The notes: generated by a model from the letters alone, not told the origin. DNA of 64,000 bases from Streptomyces sp. NBC_00440 (GCF_036014215.1 NZ_CP107921.1:868001-932000), one strand, 5' to 3'. Numbered from the stretch's first letter, positions 1 to 10,779 are shown. Made by a program: numbers and translations.

Positions 1-84
1 GGCCCCCGCGAGGAGATCTGACGGTTCGGTGACGGACGGCTTCGCCTCGGTGTTTCCCGCAGCCCGGCGGCCTAGCGTGGGCCT

Positions 85-1482
85 GTGACAGCCCCCGCCC
101 CCCTCGCTGAGAAGTCCACCGAGCCCGTGTCCCCGGCGCGCCGGGGACGGCGTCCCGACGTCATCGCCGCGATCGCCGGAGCACTGCTCGTTGCTGTGGC
201 CGCCGTCGTCGGCACCGTCATCCAGAACGCCGACGGCACCCTGCACGTGGCGTGGCCGCCGCTGCTGGCCGACTGGCTCCCGCATGCGGGTCCCGGCACT
301 CCTGCGGCGCTCGCCGTCGCGGCCGGGGTGATCGTCCACGGTCCTGTGCTCGCCGCCCGGCTGTCCTGGCGGACGCTGACCCTGGTGGCGTACGGCACGT
401 CGCTGGCCTGGATCTGGTCGCTGGCCCTGGTGGACGGCTGGCAGCGGGGCGTCGCGAACCGGCTCGTGAACAGGAACGAGTACCTCAGTGTCATCGACCG
501 GTTCGCGCACATCGGTCCGACGCTGCGTACCTTCAACCAGCACATCCTGATCGGGCACCCGCACAACTGGCCCGCGCATGTGGCGGGGCATCCGCCGGGT
601 GCCACGCTGACCTTCGTCTGGCTGGACCGGATCGGGCTGGGCGGCGGTGGCTGGGCCGGCGTCTGGTGCATCACGGTCGGCGCGTCGGCGGCGGTCGCCG
701 TGCTGGTGGCGCTGCGCGCGCTGACCTCCGAGCGGACCGCGCGCCGGGCGGCGCCCTTCCTCGTCCTGGCACCGGCCGCGGTCTGGATCGGGACGTCGGC
801 GGACGGCTACTTCGCGGCGGTCGCCGCCTGGGCGGTCGCCCTGCTCGCCCTGGCGGCCACCCGTACGGTCCGCGCCCCCGCACTCGTCGCGCTGGCGGCG
901 GGACTGCTCTTCGGCTGGACCCTCTACATCTCGTACGGGCTGACCCTCTTCGCGGTGCCGGCCGTCGTGGTCCTCCTCCTCGCCCGCAACGCCCGCCCGC
1001 TGGCTCCCGCGCTGGCCGGAGTGGCTCTCGTCGCCCTCGCGTTCACGCTCGCGGGCTTCAACTGGTGGGAGGCGTACGGCCTGTTGGTGCAGCGCTACTA
1101 CCAGGGCGTGGGAGGGGACCGGCCGCAGAGTTACTGGGTCTGGGGCAACCTCGCCTGCACCGTGGTCATCACCGGGCCGGCCTCGGTGGCCGGACTGCGG
1201 CGCGCGGGGGCCTCGCTCCCGGGTGCGGTCCGCCGCTGGCGCGGGGCGCGGGACGGCGCCGCCGACCGGCTCGGGATGCTCGCCCTGGCCGTTCTGCTCG
1301 CACTGCTCATCGCTGATCTGTCGGGCATGAGCAAGGCGGAGACGGAGCGCATCTGGATTCCCTTCGCGCTCTGGATGCTGCCCGCGGCGGCCCTGCTCCC
1401 GGCCGCGGACCGGCGCCGCTGGCTGACGCTGCAGGCGCTCCTCGCCCTGCTCGTCAACCACCTGCTGCTCACCACCTGGTGA
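85..1482 (+). CDS. Polytopic integral membrane protein
   Basis: This 465-residue protein has a short positively charged N-terminus (rich in Arg around residues 19-23) followed by roughly ten hydrophobic stretches, so it is an inner-membrane protein. The extracytoplasmic-looking segment near residues 150-175 contains HPHNWPAHVAGHPPG, a His/Pro-rich motif seen in Streptomyces membrane proteins that resemble glycosyltransferase-39 or mannosyltransferase-like proteins. I see no proven catalytic motif, so function is left open. The start is a GTG with no clear ribosome-binding site in front of it. It stands alone, pointing towards the convergent meaB gene. The family relation is a recollection, not a search result. 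Confidence 0.75.
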   Translation: MTAPAPLAEKSTEPVSPARRGRRPDVIAAIAGALLVAVAAVVGTVIQNADGTLHVAWPPLLADWLPHAGPGTPAALAVAAGVIVHGPVLAARLSWRTLTLVAYGTSLAWIWSLALVDGWQRGVANRLVNRNEYLSVIDRFAHIGPTLRTFNQHILIGHPHNWPAHVAGHPPGATLTFVWLDRIGLGGGGWAGVWCITVGASAAVAVLVALRALTSERTARRAAPFLVLAPAAVWIGTSADGYFAAVAAWAVALLALAATRTVRAPALVALAAGLLFGWTLYISYGLTLFAVPAVVVLLLARNARPLAPALAGVALVALAFTLAGFNWWEAYGLLVQRYYQGVGGDRPQSYWVWGNLACTVVITGPASVAGLRRAGASLPGAVRRWRGARDGAADRLGMLALAVLLALLIADLSGMSKAETERIWIPFALWMLPAAALLPAADRRRWLTLQALLALLVNHLLLTTW

Positions 1483-1486
1483 ACCG

Positions 1487-1528
1487 CAGGTGCTGAGCAA
1501 CAGGTGCTGAGCAACAGGCGCTGAGCAA
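1487..1528. repeat. Three tandem 14-bp direct repeats
   Basis: The unit CAGGTGCTGAGCAA occurs at 1487-1500 and 1501-1514, and with one change (CAGGCGCTGAGCAA) at 1515-1528. It fills the gap between the convergent membrane-protein gene and meaB, right after the stop codon at 1482. It is probably a small slippage repeat, and no function is evident. Confidence 0.85.
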
Positions 1529-1544
1529 CAGCATGTCAGCCGTC

Positions 1545-2540
1545 TCAGCCCGGTGACGCCCCCCGGAACGCGCCGAGGATCCGCTCGGCGGCGAGCGTCG
1601 GCGTCAAGGTGCCGCCGCGCAGCTCCTGTTCGAGCAGCGGGGCGAGCCGCTTGACGTCCGGGTGGTCGTGCAGTTCCTTGAGCAGCCCGTCGCGCACCAT
1701 CGTCCAGGCCCAGTCGACCTGCTGGTCACGCCGTTTGGCGGCCAGCCGGCCGGACGCGTCCAGGACCTTGCGGTGCTGTTCGAGCCGCTCCCACACGGTG
1801 TCGAGACCGAGGGACTCCCGGGCGCTGCAGCTGAGCACCGGCGGGGTCCACGCGGCGTCGGCCGGGTGCATCAGCCGCAGCGCGCCCGCGAGTTCGCGGG
1901 CGGCCGAGCGCGCGTCGCGTTCGTGCGGGCCGTCCGCCTTGTTGACGGCGATGACGTCGGCCAGCTCCAGCACACCCTTCTTGATGCCCTGCAGCTGGTC
2001 GCCGGTGCGGGCCAGGGTGAGCAGCAGGAAGGAGTCCACCATGTCCGACACGGCGGTCTCGGACTGGCCGACCCCGACGGTCTCCACCAGGACGACGTCG
2101 TAGCCGGCCGCCTCCACCACCACCATGGCCTCCCGGGTGGCGCGGGCCACCCCACCGAGGGTGCCGGCGGTCGGTGAGGGCCTGACGAAGGCCGCCGGAT
2201 CCACGGCCAGCCGCTCCATCCGGGTCTTGTCGCCCAGAATGGAGCCGCCGGTCCTGCTGGACGAGGGGTCGACGGCGAGCACCGCCACCCGGTGGCCCAG
2301 GCCCGTGAGCAGGGTGCCGAAGGCGTCGATGAAGGTGGACTTCCCGACGCCGGGCACCCCGCTGATCCCGATCCGGCGTGCTTTCCCGGCGTGCGGCAGC
2401 AGCGCGGTCAGCAACTGCTGGGCGAGGGCCCGGTGGTCCGCCCGGGAGGACTCCACCAGCGTGATGGCCCGCGCGACAGTGGCCCGTGACCCGTCGATGA
2501 CGCCCTGGGCATAACGGTCCGGATCGATGTGCGGCGCCAT
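1545..2540 (-). CDS. meaB: Methylmalonyl-CoA mutase-associated GTPase MeaB
   Basis: This is the G3E-type P-loop GTPase that loads and protects the adenosylcobalamin cofactor of methylmalonyl-CoA mutase. The 331-residue length is normal for the family. The Walker A motif GVPGVGKST lies at residues 61-69, and the downstream segments VDPSS, ETVGVGQSE and NKADG (guanine specificity) are intact. The ATG start at 2540 is separated from the mutB stop by a single base, so the three mutA-mutB-meaB genes form one leftward, translationally coupled operon. The older family name ArgK (arginine kinase-like) is a misnomer, and the context here makes MeaB the secure assignment. Confidence 0.95.
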   Translation of the reverse strand: MAPHIDPDRYAQGVIDGSRATVARAITLVESSRADHRALAQQLLTALLPHAGKARRIGISGVPGVGKSTFIDAFGTLLTGLGHRVAVLAVDPSSSRTGGSILGDKTRMERLAVDPAAFVRPSPTAGTLGGVARATREAMVVVEAAGYDVVLVETVGVGQSETAVSDMVDSFLLLTLARTGDQLQGIKKGVLELADVIAVNKADGPHERDARSAARELAGALRLMHPADAAWTPPVLSCSARESLGLDTVWERLEQHRKVLDASGRLAAKRRDQQVDWAWTMVRDGLLKELHDHPDVKRLAPLLEQELRGGTLTPTLAAERILGAFRGASPG

Positions 2541-2541
2541 G

Positions 2542-4746
2542 TCAGAGCTCGTGTCCGAGTGCGGAGGCGAGCCGGACCACCAGGTCGTACGCCGCGTCCG
2601 GGATCACGGTGCCCGGCGGGAAGACCGCGGCGGCGCCGGCCTCGTGCAGGGCCGGGATGTCCGCGGGCGGGATGACCCCGCCGACGACGATCATGATGTC
2701 CTCCCGGCCCTCCGCTGCCAGCTCCTCCCGCAGCGCGGGGACGAGCGTGAGGTGTCCCGCGGCGAGCGAGGAGACCCCGACGATGTGCACGTCCGCTTCG
2801 ACCGCCTGCCGTGCCACCTCGCCCGGCGTCTGGAAGAGCGGGCCGACGTCCACGTCGAAGCCCAGGTCGGCGAAGGCGGTGGCGATCACCTTCTGGCCGC
2901 GGTCGTGGCCGTCCTGGCCCATTTTGGCGACGAGGATGCGCGGACGGCGCCCCTCTGCCTCCTCGAAGGAGTCCACCAGACGGCGCGTCCGCTCCACGGA
3001 GGGCGACTCCCCTGCCTCGGTCCGGTACACACCGGAGATCGTACGGATCTGTCCCGCGTGCCGCCCGTAGACCTTCTCCAGGGCGTCGGAGATCTCACCG
3101 ACGGTGGCCATCGCCCGCGCCGCGTCGACCGCGAGCGCCAGCAGATTGCCGTCAAGTCCGGGCCCGGGGTCGCGGCCTGCGGCATCGGTCAGCGCCCGCA
3201 GGGCGTCCTGGCAGGCCGCTTCGTCGCGCTCCTCGCGCAGCCGCTTCAGCTTGGCGACCTGCTGGGTGCGCACCGAGGAGTTGTCGACCTTGAGTACGTC
3301 GATCTCCTCGTCGGTCTCCACCCGGTACTTGTTGACACCGACGACGGGCTGACGTCCGGAGTCGATACGCGCCTGGGTGCGGGCTGCCGCCTCCTCCACC
3401 CGGAGCTTGGGGATGCCCGCGTCGATGGCCTGCGCCATGCCGCCGGCCGCCTCGACCTCCTCGATGTGCTGCCAGGCGCGTTGCGCCAGGTCGTGCGTGA
3501 GCTTCTCGACGTACGCGCTGCCGCCCCACGGGTCGATGACCCGGCAGGTGCCCGACTCCTGCTGGAGCAGCAGCTGGGTGTTGCGGGCGATCCGTGCGGA
3601 GAAGTCGGTCGGCAGGGCCAGCGCCTCGTCGAGTGCGTTGGTGTGCAGCGACTGGGTGTGGCCCTGGGTGGCGGCCATCGCCTCGACACAGGTGCGGGTC
3701 ACGTTGTTGAAGACGTCCTGCGCGGTGAGCGACCAGCCGGAGGTCTGCGAATGGGTGCGCAGCGACAGGGACTTGGCGTTCTTCGGGTCGAACTCCTTGA
3801 CCAGCCTGGCCCAGAGCAGCCGGGCCGCGCGCAGCTTCGCGATCTCCATGAAGAAGTTCATGCCGATCGCCCAGAAGAAGGAGAGCCTCGGTGCGAAGGC
3901 GTCGACGTCCATCCCGGCGGCGATACCGGCCCGCAGGTACTCCACGCCGTCGGCCAGCGTGTAGGCGAGCTCCAGATCGGCTGTCGCGCCCGCTTCCTGG
4001 ATGTGGTAGCCGGAGATGGAGATCGAGTTGTAGCGCGGCATCTTCTGTGAGGTGTAGGAGAAGATGTCGGAGATGATCCGCATGGAGGGCTTCGGCGGAT
4101 AGATGTAGGTGTTGCGGACCATGAACTCCTTGAGGATGTCGTTCTGGATGGTCCCGGCCAGCTTCTCCGGCGGTACGCCCTGCTCCTCGGCGGCGACGAT
4201 GTACAGCGCCAGTACGGGCAGTACCGCTCCGTTCATCGTCATGGACACCGACATCTTGTCCAGCGGGATGCCGTCGAAGAGCTGCCGCATGTCGTAGATC
4301 GAGTCGATCGCGACGCCCGCCATGCCGACGTCGCCGGTGACCCGCGGGTGGTCGCTGTCGTACCCGCGGTGCGTCGGCAGGTCGAAGGCGACCGAGAGGC
4401 CCTTCTGACCCGCCGCCAAGTTGCGGCGGTAGAAGGCGTTCGACTCCTCGGCGGTGGAGAATCCGGCGTACTGACGGATCGTCCAGGGCTGATTGACGTA
4501 CATCGTCGGGTAGGGGCCGCGGAGGTACGGCGCGATGCCCGGGTAGGTGCCGAGGAAGTCGAGCCCCTCGGTGTCCTGGCCGGTGTAGAGGGGTTTGACG
4601 GGGATGCCCTCGGGGGTCTGCCAGACCAGCTCGTCGACGCTGTGGCCGGTGGACTCCTTCACGGCCGCCCGCCACTGCTCGTCGGTGGGCGTGGCGGAGG
4701 CACCGCCAGGCCCCAGTTCGATCTCGGTGAAGTCCGGGATCTGCAT
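2542..4746 (-). CDS. mutB: Methylmalonyl-CoA mutase large (catalytic) subunit
   Basis: This cytoplasmic adenosylcobalamin enzyme interconverts (R)-methylmalonyl-CoA and succinyl-CoA, linking propionate, odd-chain and branched-chain degradation to the TCA cycle and supplying methylmalonyl-CoA for polyketides. At 734 residues it has the full two-domain layout: an N-terminal TIM barrel for substrate (for example RGPYPTMY and the [14 protein letters not shown] stretch) and a C-terminal B12 domain with DGHDRG at residues 612-617, whose His614 is the lower cobalt ligand. The start ATG overlaps the mutA stop by one base (TAATG). It is followed directly by meaB. Confidence 0.97.
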   Translation of the reverse strand: MQIPDFTEIELGPGGASATPTDEQWRAAVKESTGHSVDELVWQTPEGIPVKPLYTGQDTEGLDFLGTYPGIAPYLRGPYPTMYVNQPWTIRQYAGFSTAEESNAFYRRNLAAGQKGLSVAFDLPTHRGYDSDHPRVTGDVGMAGVAIDSIYDMRQLFDGIPLDKMSVSMTMNGAVLPVLALYIVAAEEQGVPPEKLAGTIQNDILKEFMVRNTYIYPPKPSMRIISDIFSYTSQKMPRYNSISISGYHIQEAGATADLELAYTLADGVEYLRAGIAAGMDVDAFAPRLSFFWAIGMNFFMEIAKLRAARLLWARLVKEFDPKNAKSLSLRTHSQTSGWSLTAQDVFNNVTRTCVEAMAATQGHTQSLHTNALDEALALPTDFSARIARNTQLLLQQESGTCRVIDPWGGSAYVEKLTHDLAQRAWQHIEEVEAAGGMAQAIDAGIPKLRVEEAAARTQARIDSGRQPVVGVNKYRVETDEEIDVLKVDNSSVRTQQVAKLKRLREERDEAACQDALRALTDAAGRDPGPGLDGNLLALAVDAARAMATVGEISDALEKVYGRHAGQIRTISGVYRTEAGESPSVERTRRLVDSFEEAEGRRPRILVAKMGQDGHDRGQKVIATAFADLGFDVDVGPLFQTPGEVARQAVEADVHIVGVSSLAAGHLTLVPALREELAAEGREDIMIVVGGVIPPADIPALHEAGAAAVFPPGTVIPDAAYDLVVRLASALGHEL

Positions 4747-6650
4747 TACGCCACTCCCATACGGTCGAGGACGGAGGTCAGCACGGCCACCACGTCTCCT
4801 CCGGCGAAGACGAACTCGTCAACCCCGGAGGCCAGATACGCGTCGCGCCGGTCTCCTGGGCGGCCGGCGAGGAACACCTGCCGCGCCCCGGCGGCCTTCA
4901 GCGCGGCAGCGGTGTCCGCTGCCTGTTCGGCGTAGATGGTGTCGCTGGAACAGATGCAGGCCAGGGTGGTGCCCGCGTCGGCGAACGCCGCGGCGGCCGT
5001 GTCGGGGGCGCCCGGCACCGGGCCGTTGACCGGTTCGATGCCGCCCGCCTGGAAGAGGTTGGCGGCGAAGCCGGCCCGCGCGGTGTGCGCGGCCGCGGGG
5101 CCGAGTGTGGCCAGGAACACCCGTGGGCGGGCGCCGGTCGCGGCCAGATGGGCGTCCGAACGGGCCCGCAGCGCTTCGAAGGCGTCGTCGCGGTGGACCA
5201 CCGGAAGGCCGCCGCCGGGAGCGGCGGGCGCGGGGTCCCTGACGACGGCGCGCTCGACCAGCTGCGGGAACTCGCTGACGCCGGTGACCGGTTCGCTCCG
5301 TGCGGCCAGCTTCTCGCTGCGCCGCTCCCAGGTGGCCGCCAGCCGTCCGGCGATCAGCCCGGACCGCAGGGCCTGCTCCTGGCCCCCGGCACGTTCGATC
5401 TCCTGGAACCACTCCCAGGCCGCCTGCGCCAGTTCGTCGGTGAGCCGCTCCACGTACCAGGAGCCGCCCGCGGGGTCGATGACCCGGGCCAGATGGGACT
5501 CCTCGACCAGGATCGTCGACGTGTTGCGGGCGATGCGGCGGGCGAAGTCGTCCGGCAGGCCCAGCGTGTGGTCGAAGGGCAGCACGGTCACTGCGTCCGC
5601 GCCGCCCGTACCGGCCGCCAGACAGGCGACCGTCGTCCGCAGCATGTTCACCCATGGGTCGCGCCGCGCCATCATCACCGGGGATGTCACCGCGTGCTGG
5701 TGCTGCGCCCCGGCCGCCGGGGCGCCGCTCGCCTCGGCCACCCGGGCCCAGAGGCGGCGGGCGGCGCGCAGCTTCGCGATCGTCAGGAACTGGTCGGCGG
5801 TGGCCGCGTAGCGGAATTCCAGCTGTCCGCAGGCCGCTGCGACGTCGAGTCCGGCCGCGGTGAGCCCGCGGAGGTACGCCACCGCGGTGGCGAGCGAGCA
5901 GCCCAGTTCCTGGGCCGCCGAGCCGCCCGCCGAGTGGTACGGCAGTGCGTCCACGACGAGCGCCCGCACCTGCGGATACCGCTGGTGGCACAGCTCGGCC
6001 AGCGCGACGGCCTGCGCGGTGTGCCCGGCCACGGCGTCGTGCGCACCGGTGCGGGCCGCATGGCCGAGCGGGTCCGCGCCGAGGGAGCCGAGGGCCGCTT
6101 CGGGGGCGACGCCCCGCTCGTCGAAGAGCCGGAGCAATTCCCTTGCGGCGCCGTCGAATTCGGCGCCCGCTTCGAGGACGACCGGCGCCAGGTCGAGATG
6201 GACGCCTTCGAGAGCCGCGCCGATACCGGCCACGGGAACTCCCGCATCGCCCACGGTGAGCCATACGGAGGAGACGCCGTTCTCCAGGTCCGCGAGCACG
6301 GCCGCGTTGGTGCGCGAGGCATCGGGCCGGCTGTGCCGCTGGCGTACGTCCCAGCCACCGGCCACACGGCCGGCCGGGGTGCTGCCGCGGGTGAACGGGG
6401 CGAACCCCGGGAGCCCGGCCGGCGCGGTGGCCCCGGACTGCTCACCCCCGCCGCCGTCCGGCGCGGTGTAGAGCGGCTGGACCACCAGACCGTCATCCAG
6501 TGCGGTGCAGAGCGCTTCTTCCGCCGCCGTACCCGGGACATCCTTACCCGATTTGCGCAGCACACCTTCCACAAGGCGCTGCCACTGCTCATGGGTCGCA
6601 TGCGGGAATCCGGCGGCCAGGGGGAACCCGTTGTCGGGCAGGACCGTCAT
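4746..6650 (-). CDS. mutA: Methylmalonyl-CoA mutase small subunit
   Basis: This is the non-catalytic partner of MutB in the heterodimeric mutase. At 634 residues it is the usual small-subunit size. It shares the TIM-barrel architecture (for example [20 protein letters not shown] and the [10 protein letters not shown] segment) and has a B12-like C-terminal fold, but it lacks the DxHxxG cobalamin-binding motif: the equivalent region reads [15 protein letters not shown]. That is normal for this subunit. It is the first gene of the mut operon, reading leftward, and the promoter should lie in the 70 bases between its ATG and the terminator hairpin at 6725-6758. Confidence 0.95.
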   Translation of the reverse strand: MTVLPDNGFPLAAGFPHATHEQWQRLVEGVLRKSGKDVPGTAAEEALCTALDDGLVVQPLYTAPDGGGGEQSGATAPAGLPGFAPFTRGSTPAGRVAGGWDVRQRHSRPDASRTNAAVLADLENGVSSVWLTVGDAGVPVAGIGAALEGVHLDLAPVVLEAGAEFDGAARELLRLFDERGVAPEAALGSLGADPLGHAARTGAHDAVAGHTAQAVALAELCHQRYPQVRALVVDALPYHSAGGSAAQELGCSLATAVAYLRGLTAAGLDVAAACGQLEFRYAATADQFLTIAKLRAARRLWARVAEASGAPAAGAQHQHAVTSPVMMARRDPWVNMLRTTVACLAAGTGGADAVTVLPFDHTLGLPDDFARRIARNTSTILVEESHLARVIDPAGGSWYVERLTDELAQAAWEWFQEIERAGGQEQALRSGLIAGRLAATWERRSEKLAARSEPVTGVSEFPQLVERAVVRDPAPAAPGGGLPVVHRDDAFEALRARSDAHLAATGARPRVFLATLGPAAAHTARAGFAANLFQAGGIEPVNGPVPGAPDTAAAAFADAGTTLACICSSDTIYAEQAADTAAALKAAGARQVFLAGRPGDRRDAYLASGVDEFVFAGGDVVAVLTSVLDRMGVA

Positions 6651-6724
6651 GCTCAGATGCTAGGCGAGGGGGCCAGGTGCGCAGTTGGGAGAACCACTGT
6701 GACCTTGGACTCTCTGGTCCGTGC

Positions 6725-6758
6725 GGAGCCCGGTACGGCCTGCGCCGTACCGGGCTCC
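6725..6758 (-). terminator. Terminator hairpin downstream of the subtilisin-like protease
   Basis: There is a perfect 14-bp inverted repeat: 6725-6738 (GGAGCCCGGTACGG) pairs with 6745-6758 around the six-base loop CCTGCG. It lies just past the stop of the leftward protease gene and before the mut operon start, so it probably insulates mut from read-through. No long U-tract is present, as is usual for Streptomyces. Confidence 0.75.
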
Positions 6759-6814
6759 TGATCCGGACCGATCCAGCCGAAAGGCCTCAGAGGTCCGGAG
6801 ATGCACTGTTTCCG

Positions 6815-9800
6815 CTACTTCACCCCCACCGCGCGGATGATCTCCTGCTTCACCGAGCCGCCCCGGTCGTCGCTGGCGGAGGCGCGCAGCGAGATGTACC
6901 CGGCGTCCTTGGGCACCCGCAGTGAGCCCTTCCAGACGGCGGATTCGCCGTGAGCGGTGCTGAGCCCGACGGAGGTCCAGGTCTTGCCGTCGTCGTAGGA
7001 GACCTCCAGCGCCCCCGACTTGATCGTCCCGGTGTCCGGGGCGCCCTTGACGTACTCGGCGCTGATGGAGACGGGCAGGGTGCGCCCGGCGCGGACGTCA
7101 CCGGCGGAGTCGGTGTCGAGGCCGAAGCCCAGGTTGAGCAGCGGCAGATAGGTGGCGTGGTCCGCCGGGGTCTCGGCCGACTTGAAGGTCCACTCCGAGT
7201 GGCCCTTGGTGGACAGCACCCAGGTGGCCGGGTCACGCGTGGTGTCGGTGACCACCTTGTACGTGGTCTCGGCCGGGTCGGCGTCCCAGGCGTAGGCGCC
7301 CGAGCCGGTCCTGTGGTCGACCTGGACCCCGTTCGCGTACACATCGGTGGTCTGGGTCATGGAGTCGTCGTTCCAGACGTCGCCGAATCCGGTGTGGTCG
7401 GGGCCGGAATCGCCCCAGCCCGGGGTGTTGAACTGGAGGTCGTTGCCGGTGCGCTGCTGACCCCAGCCGAGTCCGGTGCCGAGCCACGGGTGCAGCACGG
7501 GCTTGAACCAGTCGAGTCCGGTGTGGCTGCCGCCCTTGTAGGCGACCAGGCCGCTGCGCTCCTCCAGCGAGGTCGGGCCCGCGGTGACGGACTGCTCCCA
7601 GGTCTGGCCCGCGCCGGTGCTGACGTAGTCGGTGCGCTCGGCCGGGTAGTGCGTGCGCTCCAGGAAACCGAAGCCGACCGGGAAGGTACCGGTGAGCGAG
7701 TAGCGGAACTCACCGCCGTCGACGGGCTTGGCGGCGTAGAACTCGGTGTCCAGGGTGGCGAGATCCTTCTTGCCCGGCTTGTACGCCAGGTCCTTCGGGA
7801 CCGCCCCGGGGTGGCCGTCGGAGAGGTCGTAGACATACGGCGTGTAGCGGGTGCCGGTGAGTTCCACCGTGCCGTGGCGGCGTGCGGTGGCGGCCAGCAG
7901 GGCGCCGTCGGCCGCGTTCACGGACGCCACCTGGAGAGGCGTGTCCGAGCCGTCGTCCGCGCCGAACCAGGCGGCCAGCCGCCCCGGCGTGTCGTCGGTG
8001 ACGAAGAGCGAGACCGCTCCGGCCTGCTGTGCGGCGGCGGTGAGCTGCTGCGGGGTGACATCGGGCGTGGCGCGGACCAGGACGGCCTTGCCGCGTACGT
8101 TCTTGCCCTGGTACTCGGCAGCGGTGCCGGTCCCGAGGTCGGCGACGCCGACCCGGTGGCTGCCTTCGAGGACGGTGGAGCCGGCCTGTACGACGGTGTC
8201 ACCGATCCGCTTGCCGTCCGCGACCGCTTCGAGCAGGGGCTTGGCGAGGCGCCAGACGGTGCGGTACTCGAAGGTGCCGTCGGTGACCTTCTTGGTGGGC
8301 GCGGCGAAGATGCTGTCGTACGTGAGCGGCACCTGTACGGCTCCGCCGAAGTCGGCGCCGTTCGCCTTGCGGTCGAACTCCATCAGCAGCTGCCGGGTCT
8401 CGGTGCGCCGGGGCACCTGTGCCGTGATCTGGTGCAACTGGCGTCCGTCGAGGGTGATCTCACGGTTGCGGTCGACGACGATCTGCGGGTCGGTGAGGAA
8501 GCCGAGGCCGAGCGAGTCCTTGCCCTTGGCGCCCTGTACGTCGAGGAAGGACGCCACCGAGTAGGTGCCGGGCTTCAGCCGCAGGGTGATGGTGCCGGAT
8601 TCACCGACGGTCGCGTTCTCCGGGTCGGTCCCCTCGGCCAGTTCCTGTACGGCGAGGTTCGCGGCGGTCGGCGCGCCGTCCCGGTCCTTCACATGGACGG
8701 TGAGGGAGTACCGCTCCTCCTCCTTGACCAGGCCGAAGGCGGTGTGCGCGACGATCTTGCCGCCGGTGCTCGCGGTGATCTGCCCCGAGGTGTTGCCGAC
8801 GGGCGCGTTGGCGCCGTCCCCGGTGACGGTGGTCTGTGCGGTGGAGTGCGCGGGCACGGTCAGGCTCGCGTCGGCGAGCTTGACGACGCCGTCGGCTGCT
8901 CCGTCGGCGGCGAGCGCCAGAGTCACCGGCGTGTCGGAGGAGTTGGCGTAGGTCAGCGTGCGGGTGACCGGCTTGTCGTCCTCGTACGGCCAGGAGTAGA
9001 AGCCGAGGTCGGCGCTGCCGGTGGCGGTGATGCTCGCGGTGGTGGCCGCGGGGACGTCGACCCGGCCGGCGCCCAGCGTGTACACCGGGTCGGGCAGCGT
9101 CTTCGACGTCGACATCAGCGCGTCCTTGAGCTGCTGTCCGGTCCAGTCGGGGTGCTTCTGGGCGAGCAGCGCCGCGACGCCGGCCACGTGCGGGGTGGCC
9201 ATCGACGTCCCGCTCATGGTCTGGTACGGGCCGGTGCCCTCGGCGTACTGCGAGCGGGCGGCGAGGATGTCCACGCCGGGGGCGGACAGGTCGGGCTTGA
9301 GCGCGTTGTCGCCGAGGCGCGGGCCCTGGCTGGTGAAGTACGCGGGCTGGTCGGCGGAGTCCACCGCGCCGATGGTGAGCGCCGAGTCGGCTGCGCCGGG
9401 CGAGCCGATGGAGCCGGGGGCGCCGGAGTTGCCCGCGGCGACCACGAACAGGGCGCCGGTGTCCTTGGAGAGGGTGTTGACCGCCGCCGCCATGGGGTCG
9501 GTGCCGTCGCTGGCCTCCTGGGAGCCCAGGCTCATGCTGATGATCTTGGCGTGGATGTCCTTGGCGGCCCACTCCATGCCCGCGATGATCTCGGAGTCGG
9601 TGCCGGAGCCCGCGTCGGAGAGCACCTTGCCGACGGCCAGGTCGGCGTCCGGGGCGACGCCCTTCTCCTTGCCGTCGGACGCGGCTCCGCTGCCGCCCAC
9701 GGTCGACGTCGTGTGGGTGCCGTGGCCGTTGCGGTCGGTGGTCTCCTCCCCGGCGATGAAGGACTTGGACGCGCTGATCCGGCCCTTGAGGTCGGGGTGG

Positions 9801-10522
9801 TCGGCGTCGACACCGGTGTCCAGAACGGCGACCTTGACGCCCTTGCCGGTGAGTCCGGCCTGCCAGGCGGCCGGGGTGCCTATCTGCGCGTTGCTCTCGG
9901 CCATGTCGGCCTTGACCTTGCCGTCGAGCCAGACCTTCCCGATCCCGTCGGCGAACGAACCGGCCTGCCGGGTACGGGAGTCGGTGAGCGACTTCCAGAA
10001 GGTGCCGGATGTCGCGGCCCGTACCGCGGCGCCGCCGACGCTCGGCAGGGCCCGGACGGTCGTGGCACCAGTCGGTGCGGCGCTGCGGACGCCCTTGCCG
10101 TACGTGACGATCAGCGGCAGCCCGCCGGTCTTGGCCGTGCCGATGCCCTGCTCGATGAGGCCGGTGACGTCGAAGAGCCGCTTGTCGAGGACGCCCGAGC
10201 GGAGGTAGGGCAGCGCCTCGTCGGGCAGCACGGTGACCCGGCCGTTGGACGTCTGGCTGCGGACGGCTCCGGTCGCGCCCTTCGGGCGCTCGACGGAGAC
10301 CGTGCTGCGGCCGCCACCGAGGTCGGTGACGGTCACCCGGTCACCGGTGATCAGTGTGACGGTGTGTGTCGCGTGGGCGGTGGCGGACGGCGGCGCGGTG
10401 CGGGACGGCGCGTGGGTCTTGCCCGCTCCTGCCACCGCGAGCGCCTGGCCTGCCGGGAGCAGTGCGAGCGCGAGTCCGGCGGAGATCCATCTGGCTCTTC
10501 GCCACGCAGGTGCTCTGGTCAT
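6815..10522 (-). CDS. Large secreted subtilisin-like (S8) serine protease
   Basis: This is a 1235-residue exported protease. A classical signal peptide occupies about residues 1-30 (twin Arg-rich start, hydrophobic core, AxA-like end), followed by a propeptide to about 200. The S8 catalytic domain has the complete triad: Asp235 in VAVLDTGVDADHPDL, His267 in NGHGTH, the oxyanion Asn365 in AAGNSG and Ser440 in GTSMATPHVAG. The remaining 750 residues are beta-rich accessory domains, including a PA-like stretch around 780-860, as in long Streptomyces extracellular peptidases. The ATG at 10522 is preceded by GAGAGG. The gene is monocistronic, with its own terminator at 6725-6758. The substrate is unknown. 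Confidence 0.95.
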   Translation of the reverse strand: MTRAPAWRRARWISAGLALALLPAGQALAVAGAGKTHAPSRTAPPSATAHATHTVTLITGDRVTVTDLGGGRSTVSVERPKGATGAVRSQTSNGRVTVLPDEALPYLRSGVLDKRLFDVTGLIEQGIGTAKTGGLPLIVTYGKGVRSAAPTGATTVRALPSVGGAAVRAATSGTFWKSLTDSRTRQAGSFADGIGKVWLDGKVKADMAESNAQIGTPAAWQAGLTGKGVKVAVLDTGVDADHPDLKGRISASKSFIAGEETTDRNGHGTHTTSTVGGSGAASDGKEKGVAPDADLAVGKVLSDAGSGTDSEIIAGMEWAAKDIHAKIISMSLGSQEASDGTDPMAAAVNTLSKDTGALFVVAAGNSGAPGSIGSPGAADSALTIGAVDSADQPAYFTSQGPRLGDNALKPDLSAPGVDILAARSQYAEGTGPYQTMSGTSMATPHVAGVAALLAQKHPDWTGQQLKDALMSTSKTLPDPVYTLGAGRVDVPAATTASITATGSADLGFYSWPYEDDKPVTRTLTYANSSDTPVTLALAADGAADGVVKLADASLTVPAHSTAQTTVTGDGANAPVGNTSGQITASTGGKIVAHTAFGLVKEEERYSLTVHVKDRDGAPTAANLAVQELAEGTDPENATVGESGTITLRLKPGTYSVASFLDVQGAKGKDSLGLGFLTDPQIVVDRNREITLDGRQLHQITAQVPRRTETRQLLMEFDRKANGADFGGAVQVPLTYDSIFAAPTKKVTDGTFEYRTVWRLAKPLLEAVADGKRIGDTVVQAGSTVLEGSHRVGVADLGTGTAAEYQGKNVRGKAVLVRATPDVTPQQLTAAAQQAGAVSLFVTDDTPGRLAAWFGADDGSDTPLQVASVNAADGALLAATARRHGTVELTGTRYTPYVYDLSDGHPGAVPKDLAYKPGKKDLATLDTEFYAAKPVDGGEFRYSLTGTFPVGFGFLERTHYPAERTDYVSTGAGQTWEQSVTAGPTSLEERSGLVAYKGGSHTGLDWFKPVLHPWLGTGLGWGQQRTGNDLQFNTPGWGDSGPDHTGFGDVWNDDSMTQTTDVYANGVQVDHRTGSGAYAWDADPAETTYKVVTDTTRDPATWVLSTKGHSEWTFKSAETPADHATYLPLLNLGFGLDTDSAGDVRAGRTLPVSISAEYVKGAPDTGTIKSGALEVSYDDGKTWTSVGLSTAHGESAVWKGSLRVPKDAGYISLRASASDDRGGSVKQEIIRAVGVK

Positions 10523-10680
10523 GGTGCCCCTCTCTCCGGGGGCCCGGGCTGACGGGGGTGGTGGTCCCGGGCACTGCGAAGAGTCTCGGGGCGCTCGCGG
10601 TGGCCGTGGGGTGAATGGGCTGGCGGATAGGCGCCATGGCGGCTAACTGCCAGCGGGTGACGTGCGGGACGGGCCAGCGG

Positions 10681-10770
10681 CGGGGGGTGCGGGGGGTGTG
10701 CGGGGGGGGTGTGCGGGGGTGTGCGGGCACGTCAACTGCCGGTCGCCCCGGGCGATGTGCGGGCACGTCA
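10681..10770. repeat. G-run tract plus 15-bp direct repeat upstream of the protease gene
   Basis: From 10681 to about 10730 the plus strand carries G-runs of 6, 6, 8, 5 and 3 bases separated by 3-5 base spacers of TGC or TGTGC, a classic potential G-quadruplex pattern. Overlapping its right end, TGTGCGGGCACGTCA occurs at 10720-10734 and again at 10756-10770. The tract lies between the leftward enoyl-CoA hydratase gene and the protease start (10522), within the likely protease promoter region. Confidence 0.6.
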
Positions 10771-10779
10771 CCCGGATCG

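Noticed and set aside
6950..10552. Very long open frame on the plus strand opposite the secreted protease
   Set aside because: It is the GC-rich antisense shadow of a protease with a complete catalytic triad; the composition is Gly/Val/Arg-biased, with no domain or ribosome-binding site.
10720..10770. Start of a CRISPR array
   Set aside because: There are only two copies of a 15-base repeat, with no regular spacers and no cas genes.
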